Assembly: GCA_016081115.2 (NCBI GenBank)
Contig: JABTTQ020000663.1
Coordinates: 62,001-126,000, forward strand
DNA: 64,000 nucleotides
Origin: Rehmannia glutinosa
Taxonomy: Eukaryota; Streptophyta; Magnoliopsida; Lamiales; Orobanchaceae
Direction of reading: 5' to 3'
The notes below the pieces were generated by a model. It made no database searches. It was not told where the DNA came from and saw nothing but the letters and a program-made list of their open reading frames with translations. Numbering within the stretch: position 1 is the stretch's first letter; every line of letters starts with the position of its first letter. Positions 55,006 through 64,000 of this stretch are shown piece after piece. Position numbers and translations under genes: made by a program.

Positions 55006-56267
55006 TGTTAGATAAATGTTTTTATCATGATTTTGATGATTTTGTTCAAATGAGTTTTATACCAAAACAATGTCCCTAAATGTTGTCCCAACACTTCCGA
55101 TCGATCTAAAATGTTTTTACTATTTTTGGAGTATTTCTTGAAGTTTATATTCGATTTAAAATTGGACAACACTTTTGTTTGGAGCTCGACCGGTCGCCTA
55201 TAGGGCAACCCGTACTGAGTTGAGTTTTGAAACAGAAAATGGGACGTAAGAGAAAATGGGGAGAGCGGCCGGTCGACCACTTTGGGCGGCCGGTGCACGG
55301 GAGTGCCCTCTCAAATGCGGAGACTTCTCTGTTTTGATTTTCTATCAACCCCAACCGGTCAAGACCAAGGGCGGCCGGTCGAATCCCCTTCGACCGGTCC
55401 CCTTGTGTAAAAATTCGCGAGAATTCAATTTCAATCTTATCTCGTGCGACCGGCCGAACCCCATTTTTATCGACAAACTATCCGTTGCATTTTCGAATGA
55501 CTTTTCCTATTTTGTGGGATTGATTTCTATGACTATATTGATGATTTTAAATGGTTTCTTTGCAAAGCAAATCACTCCCCAAGGAGGAGCCAATATCTGG
55601 AAATCAAAGCCAAGACCTCTCCTATAAATAGAGGCTTCATTCAAGCAACAATATATAACACTCCATACAAGCAAAAAGAGCAAACAAAGCAAACACTTTC
55701 ATATATATCTTGTTGTATTAGCCTTAGCACTTTCACTTGCACAAATTTGAGGTCTAGGCTTTCAATTCTTGATTACACTTGTACTCATATTGTATCAATC
55801 ATTATTGAGTTGTAATCTTGATTTTGGTCATCATTCAACACAAGACATCCTTGTGAGTATTCTTGTGGTAAGAATACACTTGGGTGATCTAGGTGATAGG
55901 TGTTTGAAGGTTGTGGTAATCTTCAAAGGTGTTGTAAGAGGATTGTGGTAATCCTCGAGGTGTTGTAAGAGGATTGTGGTAATCCTCAAGGTGGTGTAAG
56001 AGGGTTGTGGTAATCCTCAAGGTGTTGTATTAATTTTTGGTAAATTAATAAAATCTTTTTTTTTTTTTAAATCCATCCCGGGTATACTGGGGTGGTAGAG
56101 CACGTAGTCCCTAGGTGGGGTGAAGCTCTTTAAATCAACGAGTGTTGTTTAATTTCCGCATTTACATTTCGTCTTTGCTTGATTATTAGAAAAAGAGGGC
56201 AAAATATGAAAAACCGAGATAATCCATTCACCCCCCCTCTAGATTATCGTAGCCACTTGGACCAACA
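55006..56267 (+). repeat. 3' LTR of the young Copia
   Basis: A 1262-bp partner with the same layout: palindromes 55188-55470, TATA 55623-55630, stem-loops 55858-56018 and AATAAA near 56047. It is almost identical to the 5' LTR outside the palindrome patch, which indicates recent insertion. Confidence 0.94.
55858..56018 (+). repeat. Five stem-loops with a common GTGGT loop (3' LTR)
   Basis: The same five hairpins lie at 55858-55876, 55906-55924, 55938-55956, 55969-55987 and 56000-56018. Confidence 0.85.
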
Positions 56268-56380
56268 ATGGAAACAAAAGGTTCTATGACAGGAATGTTG
56301 AACAAAGGAGAAGTGACAGAAGGTGAGGAATTTGAGGTAAGCAACTGATAAGGAAACAGATTCTCAACAAATTGCACATC

Positions 56381-57143
56381 TCACGGAGATTTGAATCCTG
56401 TTAGTGTCAAGTTGTACAACCTGTACCCTTTTGTCCCTGACTCATAACCCAAAAATACACATTTATGTGCTCGATGGGCAAATTTATCCCTGTGTGGAGT
56501 GAGATTAGAAGCAAAAGAGAGACAGCCAAAAGGTTTCATCTTAGAATAATCGAGCTTGGTCCCATAAAGTACCTCGCGGGGTGTTTTCCAATGTAAGATT
56601 CTAGTAGGAAGCCTATTAATGATGTATTTCTTTGTAAGCATAGAAAAAATCCAGAAATGAGAAGGTAAGTGAGATTGAAACATCAAGGCTCGAGCAATAT
56701 CAAGAAGATGTCTATGTTTTCTTTCAACAATCCCATTCTGTTGTAGTGCAGGATTTTTGATGAAGGACTCCATAAGTGTGGAACAAAGATTGACACTCCC
56801 CACTGACAAATTCAGTTCCATTATCACTCATTATCTCTTTCACCTTTCTATTAAATTGAGTATGAACCATATTCAGAAAGAGAGCAAGCATCTTAGGAAC
56901 CAGATTTTTATGAGACATAAGATAGATCCATGTGGCTCTACTATGATCATCAACCACAGTCAAAAAATAAGGTGTCTTACAAAAAGAATGACCAGCATAT
57001 GATCCCCACACATCCACATGAACAAGGTCAAAAATAGAAGCAGCATAAGAATCACTTATAGGAAAAGGCAATCTAGATTGTTTAGCTTTATGACAAATCT
57101 CACAATCTTTCAATGTATGTTTATCAGCAAAAGAGGATCCCAA
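56381..57143 (-). pseudogene. Copia integrase (two frames)
   Basis: Frame 56724-57143 has CEICHKAKQSRLPFP, DLVHVDVWGSYAG, FLTVVDDHSRATWIYLM and MSDNGTEF. Frame 56381-56827 continues with the ALQQNGIVERKHRHLLDIAR motif bearing the catalytic glutamate, then FWIFSMLTKKYIINRLPT and VFLGYESGTKGYRLYNL. All three D,D,E positions are visible but split by one frameshift. Confidence 0.9.
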
Positions 57144-57202
57144 AAAATCTAAATGAGCAAGAACTCCACTGGAAGCATGGCCAAGTTTAACATGCCAATC
57201 AT

Positions 57203-57718
57203 CTAGAATGTTATTACAAGTAGAAGAAAAAGAAACAGGCTAAACAGGCTTATAAGGAAGGGAAGAGTTATCGATTTGTTTGAGTGCACGAGATAGGATG
57301 TAAATTCTCCCAACGGCCTTGCCCATGCCAACCACTTTATCATCTGCGAGAGTCTGTAAAAAGACAATAAGCGAGGATAGAAAACACATTTGAGGTTAGA
57401 GGTCCGAATGAGTTGTGACACAGACAAGAGATTGTACTTGAAAGATGGAACAAGAAGAACATCAGTGAGAGTCAATGAAGAAGACAAACAGACATTTCCT
57501 GTATGTGTGACATATTTAACTGAACCATCAGGGAGGAAAACTGACACAGAAGAAGGAAGATATTTGATGTGAAACATAAAATGCTCATCAGCACACATAT
57601 GCCTACTTGCACCTGTGTCCAAAATCCAAGAACCATCCCTTACACCATCAAAACTTGAAAGAGCATGATAGCCTCTAAGAGATGTACCTGCATGACTCAC
57701 AAAGTGAGCATAATCCAC
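57203..57718 (-). pseudogene. Copia protease (partial frame)
   Basis: SWILDTGASRHMCADEH holds the D-T-G active site; FLPDGSVKYVTHTGNV and LLVPSFKYNLLSVSQLI follow as usual for copia proteases. After about residue 130 the frame drifts into non-homologous, hydrophobic sequence, a frameshift effect. Confidence 0.88.
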
Positions 57719-58870
57719 TCAGTTCGCGAGAATTTGAAGTGCCATGTGGTATCTGTGCAGCAAGATACTTTGCAATTTCTTTCTGAATCATGCCAGATAT
57801 ATCGGATCCAACCATCTCCTTAGGCTTTTCCTCCAAAGCAGCTTTGTTGTTGCAGGTAGACATAGATTCAACCATATTTGCCATAGATCTGTTTTTTTGC
57901 TCCTTGTAAGTCTTATACCAGTCAGGATACCCGTGCAACTTAAAACACTCATTCATCTCATGACCTGGTATTCTACAGTGATCACACATCAATTGTGCCT
58001 TTTCCTCCTTCGTCCTCCTGAAATTACCTCGACCTCTACCTCTAAAATTTGGAGAATATCCCCTGCCTCGCATTCCACCTGGTGTAGTTTTAGTTGCCAT
58101 TGCCTTATCCTCCTGAGATGAAGGATAGGCTACTTGCACAGAACATTGTCTCTCAATACGCAAAATCATTGAATAGGCACGGTTAACCGAAGGTAGAGGC
58201 TCCATAATAAGAATTTGGCTACGTACATGCTCATAAGAATCATTCAATCCCATGAGGAATTGCATCAATCTAGTATTCATCTCATTATCAATCACAACTT
58301 TTCCATTACCACAAGTGCAAACAGATTTAGGTACAAGACATCTATATTCATCCCAAAGTCGTTTAAGCTTAGTAAAATAGGCCACAACAGACAAATTACC
58401 TTGAGCAGTTGTAGCAATGTCCTTTTGGATCTGGTAAATCATAGGTCCATTCGACTCTCCAAATCGCTGCACTATATCCTCCCAAAGAGCTCAAGCTGAA
58501 TCCGCATTAAAGAACGCGTCAACAATGTCGCGCGAAATGGTGTTTAATATCCAGCTGACTACCATGCAGTCTACTTTCCTCCAGTGTCATATTTAGGTGA
58601 ATCCTCCTTCGGTGCTTCAATCTTCCCATTTATAAATCCTAATTTTGCTTTAGCAGATAAAGCAATAACGATTGATCGACTCCACGAGAGAAAATTGTTT
58701 CCAGTTAAAATGTTCGAAACAAGGATAAGACCTGGGTGATCAGATCCATGGAGCTGAAACGGATCTTCTTCACGAATCGTGACTTGATTTGCAAAATTTT
58801 GTACATCGAGTTGAGGCTCTTCCGATTGATCAGTAAATTCTCCAGTTAACATCATATTTCTAGCTCGCAT
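57675..58870 (-). pseudogene. Copia gag with zinc knuckle (broken)
   Basis: It opens at ATG 58870 (MRARNMMLTGEFTDQSEEPQ) and reaches HGSDHPGLILVSNILTGNNF and SWSRSIVIALSAKAKLGFI, the N-terminal gag signature. The second frame (57675-58472) has YFTKLKRLWDEYRCL, FLMGLNDSYEHVRSQIL and a complete CCHC knuckle, CDHCRIPGHEMNEC, followed by FKLHGYPDWYK. A damaged stretch (58473-58570) separates the two frames. It would form the particle shell and bind RNA. Confidence 0.9.
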
Positions 58871-58923
58871 GGAATTTATGCTGATAGAGGTGAAGAAAAT
58901 TCGAACCTACGCCCTGGATACCA

Positions 58924-59130
58924 TGAAGAATCGAGAGAGAAGCTCATGCTTTTATTATGAATGTAATTTTTACATATGAAAAATTAGAGGGAAAAATGAA
59001 CGATTAATGCGCTATTTATAGACTAACTAACACAACCAACTAGAGAAAGTAAAAAGTAAAGTCAAAGTCTAATATTAAGTAGCAACTTTAAAGCGTAGCA
59101 ACTAACTCCTAACACTTGTATACTCCAACA
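58924..59130 (-). repeat. 5' LTR of the minus-strand Copia
   Basis: A 207-bp LTR followed on the minus strand by TGGTATCCAGGGC (plus 58911-58923), a tRNA-Met-like primer-binding site. Confidence 0.92.
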
Positions 59131-59545
59131 ACCTCCAATGTCTAGATTCATCTAGGCCCAACAGTTACTTGAATTTGAGCCAAGCCCATTTTCGAGTGAC
59201 AAAACTAACTGAACCTGAACCCGAGCCCAAAGAGTTGGGCCGGTCCAAGGCCAGTTGCGATCATACGTTTGTGTTATACTATATCCAACCAATATAACAC
59301 CTTCTAGTATTTATACTAGGATAAACTATGCCCTTTACATAATGCCCATTCGTGTGGCCAACTTCGTATATTAATTTCTCACTCAGGAAATTCGGTTTTG
59401 AGAAATAAAAAATACTACGAACATCTACTCGAAATGTAGATATATAATTTACAATTTAATTCTTCCAGAATTAAATTCTTAGCCATCGAAAATTTGGTCA
59501 AAGTCGGGTCGACGCGACCACTTTATCAAAATCAAATTTCCAACA

Positions 59546-60387
59546 TTAGTAAGCGTAAATCAATGATGCCAATTTATATATTTGACCTGTGAAATACAAG
59601 ATGCAACGCCATTTGTACAAGACCCGGCTTGCTAGCCAGAAATTACAATCATGAAGGACTTTTGATGTTGCATATCCATTACATCCTTCGTTTAATTTTT
59701 TTGTCTTTCTTTTTTTTGGTTTTTTTGGGAAAAGACATCATTTGTTACTGTGCACTGATTACTTATTGTGTGTAAAATCCTAACCGCAAAGTGTACACCT
59801 GGAAACAATTATTGTATTGTAATAGAAGATACAATGAGATTTAGAATAGAACATCCTATTCGTGATTGGCTATTTTTTATTAAAAAAAAAACCTTCATTG
59901 GTACACATGAGAAATTATGAACACATGTATATATGATCATATGTAAATATAAGTAGGTTGCAGCTAGCACAGATGTTTCGCTCTTCATATTAGGAGGTGT
60001 TTGTTAATTAAGAATTATTACAATCTATGATCATAATATTCTTGTACTATCATTTTTACAAAAATGACAATTGTGATAACATATTTTCAGACAGGCAAAG
60101 AAGTTCTGAATTGCTAGCTGTGAATACACATAGAAAGCAAAATGACTTCAATTTTGTTATCATCATTCAATTTGGACCATTCCACCCACAAGATATCAAT
60201 GTACCAATTTGTGTGGCCCCAGACTTAATCATAATAACTATTTGGTGATCTAAAACATGGGATTGTACATAGACCAAAAATGCAAATATTAAATTAAATG
60301 GGATCTTCTCATCCAAAAATAGTATTTTATCTCTTATTTATGATTGTTCAATGTTTTTCAACAGTTATCATTTATCTTATAAAAACT
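59546..60387. other. Intergenic, no gene seen
   Basis: AT-rich sequence upstream of the zinc-finger gene. A 73-codon frame at 60027-60248 has no recognisable features. Confidence 0.6.
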
Positions 60388-60667
60388 TGAGTTGGTAGTG
60401 AACTGGGCCGGGAAAGCCAGACACGAGCCCATCGACTTAGTTATAAAATCGGGTCTGGCCAAATCGAAATTTCATCAGTTGCCAATTTATGTGGCCCAAC
60501 CCAGCTGAACAACACAATTTACGAGTATCTTTGGTTGGCTTATTTGGGTCGATCGGGCAAAATATGTTCGGTCTTTTTCGGACCTCTTAAAATGTAGCCC
60601 AGTCCAATTCTATACGTGGGCTTGTTGGGTGGGCAGTCGTCGGGCCAATTTTGTCAGCTGGGCTATA
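60388..60667. mobile_element. hAT-like MITE upstream of the zinc-finger gene
   Basis: Left end TTGAGTTGGTAGTGAACTGG and right end TTTTGTCAGCTGGGCTA are similar to the ends of the element at 37521-39346, and the right half aligns by eye with 39230-39346. It is about 280 bp, non-coding and rich in GGGC words. The right end lies about 460 bp upstream of the zinc-finger ATG. Confidence 0.55.
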
Positions 60668-60960
60668 ATAGAAATTACCTATAATGTTTGTACTCTTGTC
60701 GGTAATCCGTGCGGTGGGATATGAGATGAAAAAATAGATTTTTAAAATAGAAGATCCCATTTGATATTAAATTTTCTGGTTTATGCAATATAAATATATG
60801 AAATAAAGATTGACACAAAAATGTGAAGAGGAATAAAGAACATCCAGTAGATGTGTTTCCCAAAATGGCATATCTTGGCAAGACGAGGTTCTACAATTAG
60901 TAAGTAGTGGCCCAACATAGGGAACATGCAAATGCTTAATTTCACCCAATGGGATCCATT

Positions 60961-61124
60961 CTCTGTTTTCGGGCTTACAAACTTTCTCTCTCTCACACAG
61001 TACACACACTGACCCTATTCCCACCTCTATATCATCATCACATTTTTCTGCCCACTCTGTCTCTCTTCTTGTTTTTGACTCTTTCATCTTGTTCAGCTTA
61101 CAAAGTCAGAAAAAAATACAGAAA
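60961..61124 (+). promoter_or_regulatory. CT-rich leader of the zinc-finger gene
   Basis: A CT-rich stretch (TTTCTCTCTCTCACACAG and similar runs) leads to the ATG, as is common in plant 5' UTRs. No ATG in the same frame lies between it and 61125. A TATA box cannot be fixed; TATAAATATA at 60788-60797 and CTATATC at 61026 are candidates. Confidence 0.4.
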
Positions 61125-61856
61125 ATGGAGAGAACCAGTTTATTAAGCAGCAAAATGAAGCAACAAAGCAACAGCAGTAGAAGCATTAGACAAATGTATG
61201 AGAACAGGGGTAATAACAAGGGTTCATCATGGGATTTAGGCAATAATGAGTACATTAATAATAATAGTAGTAATTGGGGAGAAGGAGATTTAGTTGCTGC
61301 TGGGTTTTCATGGCCTCCAAGATGTTACACATGCAGTTTCTGCAAAAGGGAATTCAGATCTGCTCAAGCTCTTGGTGGTCACATGAATGTTCACAGGAGG
61401 GATAGAGCCAGATTGAGAATGTCTCCAACAAGACCAGATCATAATATTGGTGGTAATAAAAGTGGTGCCGGTCAGTTTTCTGTGTTGAACCCTAATCTTG
61501 AGTTTAACATAAACTCAAACCCTAATTCTAGCCCTAATTTCTTTTCATCTTCTGATCCACCACATTTTTCGTCGCTTTTGACAAAATTTCCTCAATTCAC
61601 TTCAACATTGCCCCCAGTTTGCCCCTTATTACCTGCCAATGCCACTGAAATGAAGAAGAGATGGGATGAAGATTTTATGATGATCAAGATGAAAGATTCC
61701 AAAGGAGTTTTTGGGGTCGACAAATTCGATTCGTCAGCTGGGCTTGAGAAAGGAGTTTTTAAGAAAGCGGAGTTTGTTAGATTGGACTTGGAGATAGGGC
61801 TGATTACCCAATCTAAGGAGGAACTGGATTTGGAGCTTCGTCTCGGATACTCCTAG
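61125..61856 (+). CDS. SUPERMAN-like C2H2 zinc-finger repressor
   Basis: This is an intact 243-residue protein from the first in-frame ATG. One C2H2 finger (C70, C73, H86, H90) carries the plant-specific QALGGH helix (81-86) within [20 protein letters not shown], followed by the basic RRDRARLR (91-98). That block, preceded by SWPPR, is characteristic of the SUPERMAN / RABBIT EARS / ZFP10-11 group, nuclear DNA-binding repressors that limit cell division and growth in floral and other organs. The C-terminus has an EAR repression motif, LDLELRL (234-240), and a second LDLEI (220-224). EAR motifs recruit TOPLESS-type co-repressors. The rest is Ser/Asn/Pro-rich and unstructured. It is intronless, as usual for the group. 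Which ortholog it is cannot be settled here. Confidence 0.95.
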   Translation: MERTSLLSSKMKQQSNSSRSIRQMYENRGNNKGSSWDLGNNEYINNNSSNWGEGDLVAAGFSWPPRCYTCSFCKREFRSAQALGGHMNVHRRDRARLRMSPTRPDHNIGGNKSGAGQFSVLNPNLEFNINSNPNSSPNFFSSSDPPHFSSLLTKFPQFTSTLPPVCPLLPANATEMKKRWDEDFMMIKMKDSKGVFGVDKFDSSAGLEKGVFKKAEFVRLDLEIGLITQSKEELDLELRLGYS

Positions 61857-62300
61857 GTTCAATCTTGCCTAATATCTAATAAATGGTTCATTAATTGACA
61901 TGTTGTTAGGTGATTTCTTGATTTTTTACTCAACCAGTTTGCAGAAAGAAGGATTTTCTTTTAAAAAGTTTGGCCCTGTTATTGCAGGTACTTGAACTCC
62001 GGCCTCGTCATTACGAGTAATACCCGTGGCCACTGGGTTTGTAGAAAGAAAGATTGGAACAAGGAAAATTCTCGTCACACTTTGAGCAGCATATAAATTG
62101 GTGGTTTTCATATTTGGAAGAAATTAGACGACAGAAAACTGAGCATACTGTTTCCCTGTGTTTGCCATTCATTAGGTTAATTTCAGCTTATATATTGATA
62201 TCTTTGTGTTCTTCATATGTTATGTACTTCATGTATGCAGCTAGGTTTAGTTTAATTTTCTCTAGATGGTAATGTTTTATTTAATCTTGCAATATTATGT
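61857..62300 (+). other. Probable 3' UTR of the zinc-finger gene
   Basis: An AATAAA-containing word lies at 61877-61884, 20 bp after the stop, and further T-rich sequence follows. The transcript end cannot be fixed. Small frames here are not genes. Confidence 0.45.
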
Positions 62301-62838
62301 CTATATTGTTGTTACTGGGCATATTTAATTTACCAAGATATTTGCACTATATTATAATTCCTCTCCCACCTCATATATACAAGTCACACAAAAATACTGT
62401 AGCTAGCATTTTACTTCTTTTCATGGATCGTTTGTATGGAAATTTCTTTATGTAACATTTTAGCATCAAATTAGAAAATTTATGTATTAAGGTATCAAAT
62501 ATATGTTGCCCTTGGAGAGAGAGCGACTTGAAACGCCCTATTTCGAAAACTAATTATATATTCTTTCCGAATATAATGACAAAATTAGTACATTCTTTTA
62601 TTGAAACTTATCCGCAAAAGTTTTAAATACTCAGAACTAGAAAAAATCAAGATCTCCATATTAGGACAAATTTCCAATCATTGCAAGGTGTAACATCTAA
62701 TTGACTCTAATATGTGTTCTTCCTTCTTTCTTTAGTTTTACAACACTGTCATTCATTTAGCATCAAGATATCAGCCTATCTGCTTCTCAATTGTTATATA
62801 TACAAAATTAATAAGGGCTTAATTGCAATTTTAGTAAT
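62301..62838. other. Intergenic, no gene seen
   Basis: AT-rich, with no coding or repeat structure that I can support. Confidence 0.6.
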
Positions 62839-64000
62839 TGTTCGCCTTATTTTTAGCTTCACCGCAAGTGTACAGTGTAGTTGATAGAATAGGGTAAGCA
62901 AGGTCGTATCCACGGAGACTAATAAATTTATGCGCTAAGTATTGAACCAAGATAGTCTTATTTTTATTTAGACGATCGAAATTGGATGATTGTTGTATTG
63001 AGATTAAGACAATTTAAATCACTAAAACACAAGATTAAGGTAATACAAATGAAAGAAGTATCAAGATAATGAAATGGATTTCGAGTTAAGGTTTGATTAA
63101 TAATCCTCTTGTTGTCGGTTTAATCAAGCCACGTTATTATCAATATTCCTATAAGACGATCACAAAGCTATTTTATCCTCCCTCTCGAGATGCATATAAA
63201 ACGTAGATTGAAATACTTATGCTAGCATCTCTACTCAACATGAAGCATTCAACTCCCAAAAGTTTAAAAGATCAAATGTCCTCACAAATATTTACAAACC
63301 TCTCGATTCATGCAAATATTTGTGTCGAGTATTCAAGATCTAATATTGAAACTCATCTCTCGAATTATGAATCAATATATCAAACAAGTTAAATCATTGA
63401 TCAAGTGATAAAACAAGAATAAGCTCAAAATACTCAAATAGGCTTCAAGATAATACTTCAACTAAGATTAAAACATCCAACAAGAGTTCATTAATCTACT
63501 TCCAAAACCCGGAAATCTCAAGAGTTTAGCTACACATGATTTCTAAACAACTTATAAACAAAGTGTTCAAAGCCATTATAAATGAAAATGAAAGATTGAA
63601 ACTAAAAGAGAAGCAAGAAAAACTTAGGAACGTCGACAATCTCTCGATATATCTCCGTTCTTCAAGCTCCGATGCAACCCGATTGTCTCCTTGATATCCT
63701 CTTCCAAGAGTTGACTCTTGTCTTGTGTTGTAGATCCCAAAAATGCCAGAATATCCTTGTGTGCGCCCCCCAAAAAGCCTTTTTATACCCACCTTCAAGT
63801 TTAGGGCATAATCTTTGCCCAGTTATGGGATTCCACGCAGAGGCGTACGGGTGGTGCGTCGAACCGGGTTACCCGTGCGCCACCTGTTGAAATAATCCAA
63901 GTCTCTCAGAGAGCGCACGGGTGGTGCGTCGGAGCACGGGTTACCCGTGCGCCATCCCGGTGAATTCATCCCTTCTCTGTAGAGCGCACGGGTGGTGCGT
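62839..64000 (-). repeat. LTR running off the window
   Basis: It starts TGTTCGCC on the plus strand. On the minus strand the end reads like plant Gypsy U5 sequence (CTCCGTGGATACGACC followed by ACACTTGCGGTG). A TATA box lies on the minus strand (TATAAAAAGG, about plus 63778-63787). Upstream of it, at 63833-64000, are repeated palindromic GCACGGGT / ACCCGTGC units. The remainder is outside the window, so solo or full element cannot be decided. Confidence 0.6.

Larger units (their letters stand above)
47825..56267 (+). mobile_element. Young plus-strand Copia, Sirevirus-like, nested
   Basis: Nearly identical LTRs (47825-49104 and 55006-56267) with TGTTAG...CCAACA ends and a perfect target duplication ATGGA (47820-47824, 56268-56272). 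PBS, gag, protease, integrase, RT, RNase H and PPT occur in order. The long LTRs and two zinc knuckles suggest the SIRE/Maximus group. It inserted into the integrase-RT linker of the minus-strand Copia. Coding is close to complete; most breaks are one- or two-base shifts. Confidence 0.95.
45858..59130 (-). mobile_element. Copia element, minus strand, itself interrupted
   Basis: LTRs 45858-46069 (212 bp) and 58924-59130 (207 bp), TGAAGAATCG...CTCCAACA, with a perfect target duplication ACCTC (45853-45857 and 59131-59135). Minus-strand gag, protease, integrase, RT and RNase H are all recognisable. A younger plus-strand Copia (47825-56267) splits it between integrase and RT. Without that insert the element is about 4.8 kb, the normal size for short-LTR copia lineages. 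Confidence 0.93.
45248..59545 (-). repeat. Solo LTR, split by a nested Copia
   Basis: The left part 45248-45857 and right part 59136-59545 together make an LTR of about 1.0 kb, TGTTGT...CCAACA, with flanks TTATT / TTAGT (4 of 5). A TATA word on the minus strand (CTATATAAAT, plus 45681-45690) sets the orientation. The right part resembles the end of the solo LTR at 35018-36177 (shared TTTGGTCAAA-TCGGGTC and CAAATTTCCAACA). Everything between 45858 and 59135 is the nested Copia and its target duplication. Confidence 0.75.

Overview
This is an AT-rich stretch of a flowering-plant nuclear genome. The evidence is the set of plant-type Ty1/copia and Ty3/gypsy retrotransposons, a Cassandra TRIM, Helitron and hAT-type termini, and one host gene for a SUPERMAN-like zinc-finger repressor with a QALGGH finger and an EAR motif. 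Nearly everything else is transposable-element sequence, much of it nested. No CRISPR array, bacterial operon, rRNA operon or confident tRNA gene is present.

Layout. 1-4070: the 3' half of a decayed Copia (integrase C-terminus, deleted reverse transcriptase, RNase H, 3' LTR) carrying a complete 993-bp Cassandra element whose LTRs contain 5S-rRNA-derived sequence. 4069-6008: the 5' end of a minus-strand Gypsy element (gag start and LTR), its LTR interrupted by an hAT-like MITE. 6123-7417: AT-rich sequence with two Helitron-like 3' ends and a SINE-like remnant. 7418-20299: one complete 12.9-kb minus-strand Copia (Sirevirus-like) with 1.5-kb LTRs, PBS, PPT, perfect target duplication ACCAT and an extra 4-kb reading region between RNase H and the 3' LTR. 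20300-28900: very AT-rich Helitron territory, including a bounded Helitron with the last part of its helicase gene, followed by a MITE.

29500-30130 holds a kinase-like pseudogene fragment. 30490-36950 is a minus-strand Gypsy (Tat-like) gag-protease-RT remnant split by two solo LTRs (32297-34080 and 35018-36177). 37521-41959 is an hAT-like element, part of which has been tandemly triplicated with a period of about 1.12 kb. 41960-45247 is mostly unassigned and holds a MITE. 45248-59545 is a three-level nest: a solo LTR is split by a minus-strand Copia (45858-59130, TSD ACCTC), which is itself split in its integrase/RT linker by a young plus-strand Copia (47825-56267, TSD ATGGA). 59546-62838 is the only gene-bearing island (zinc-finger gene at 61125-61856). 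From 62839 another LTR starts and runs off the window.

The most unusual signals are: five stem-loops with an invariant GTGGT loop and covarying stems in the transcribed part of the young Copia LTR; GC-rich palindrome arrays placed upstream of the TATA box in LTRs of several elements; the extra reading region in the 12.9-kb Copia; and differences between repeat copies that are packed into short, often GC-rich, indel patches between long identical blocks, which may be a consensus-quality problem. All alignments and counts here were made by eye.
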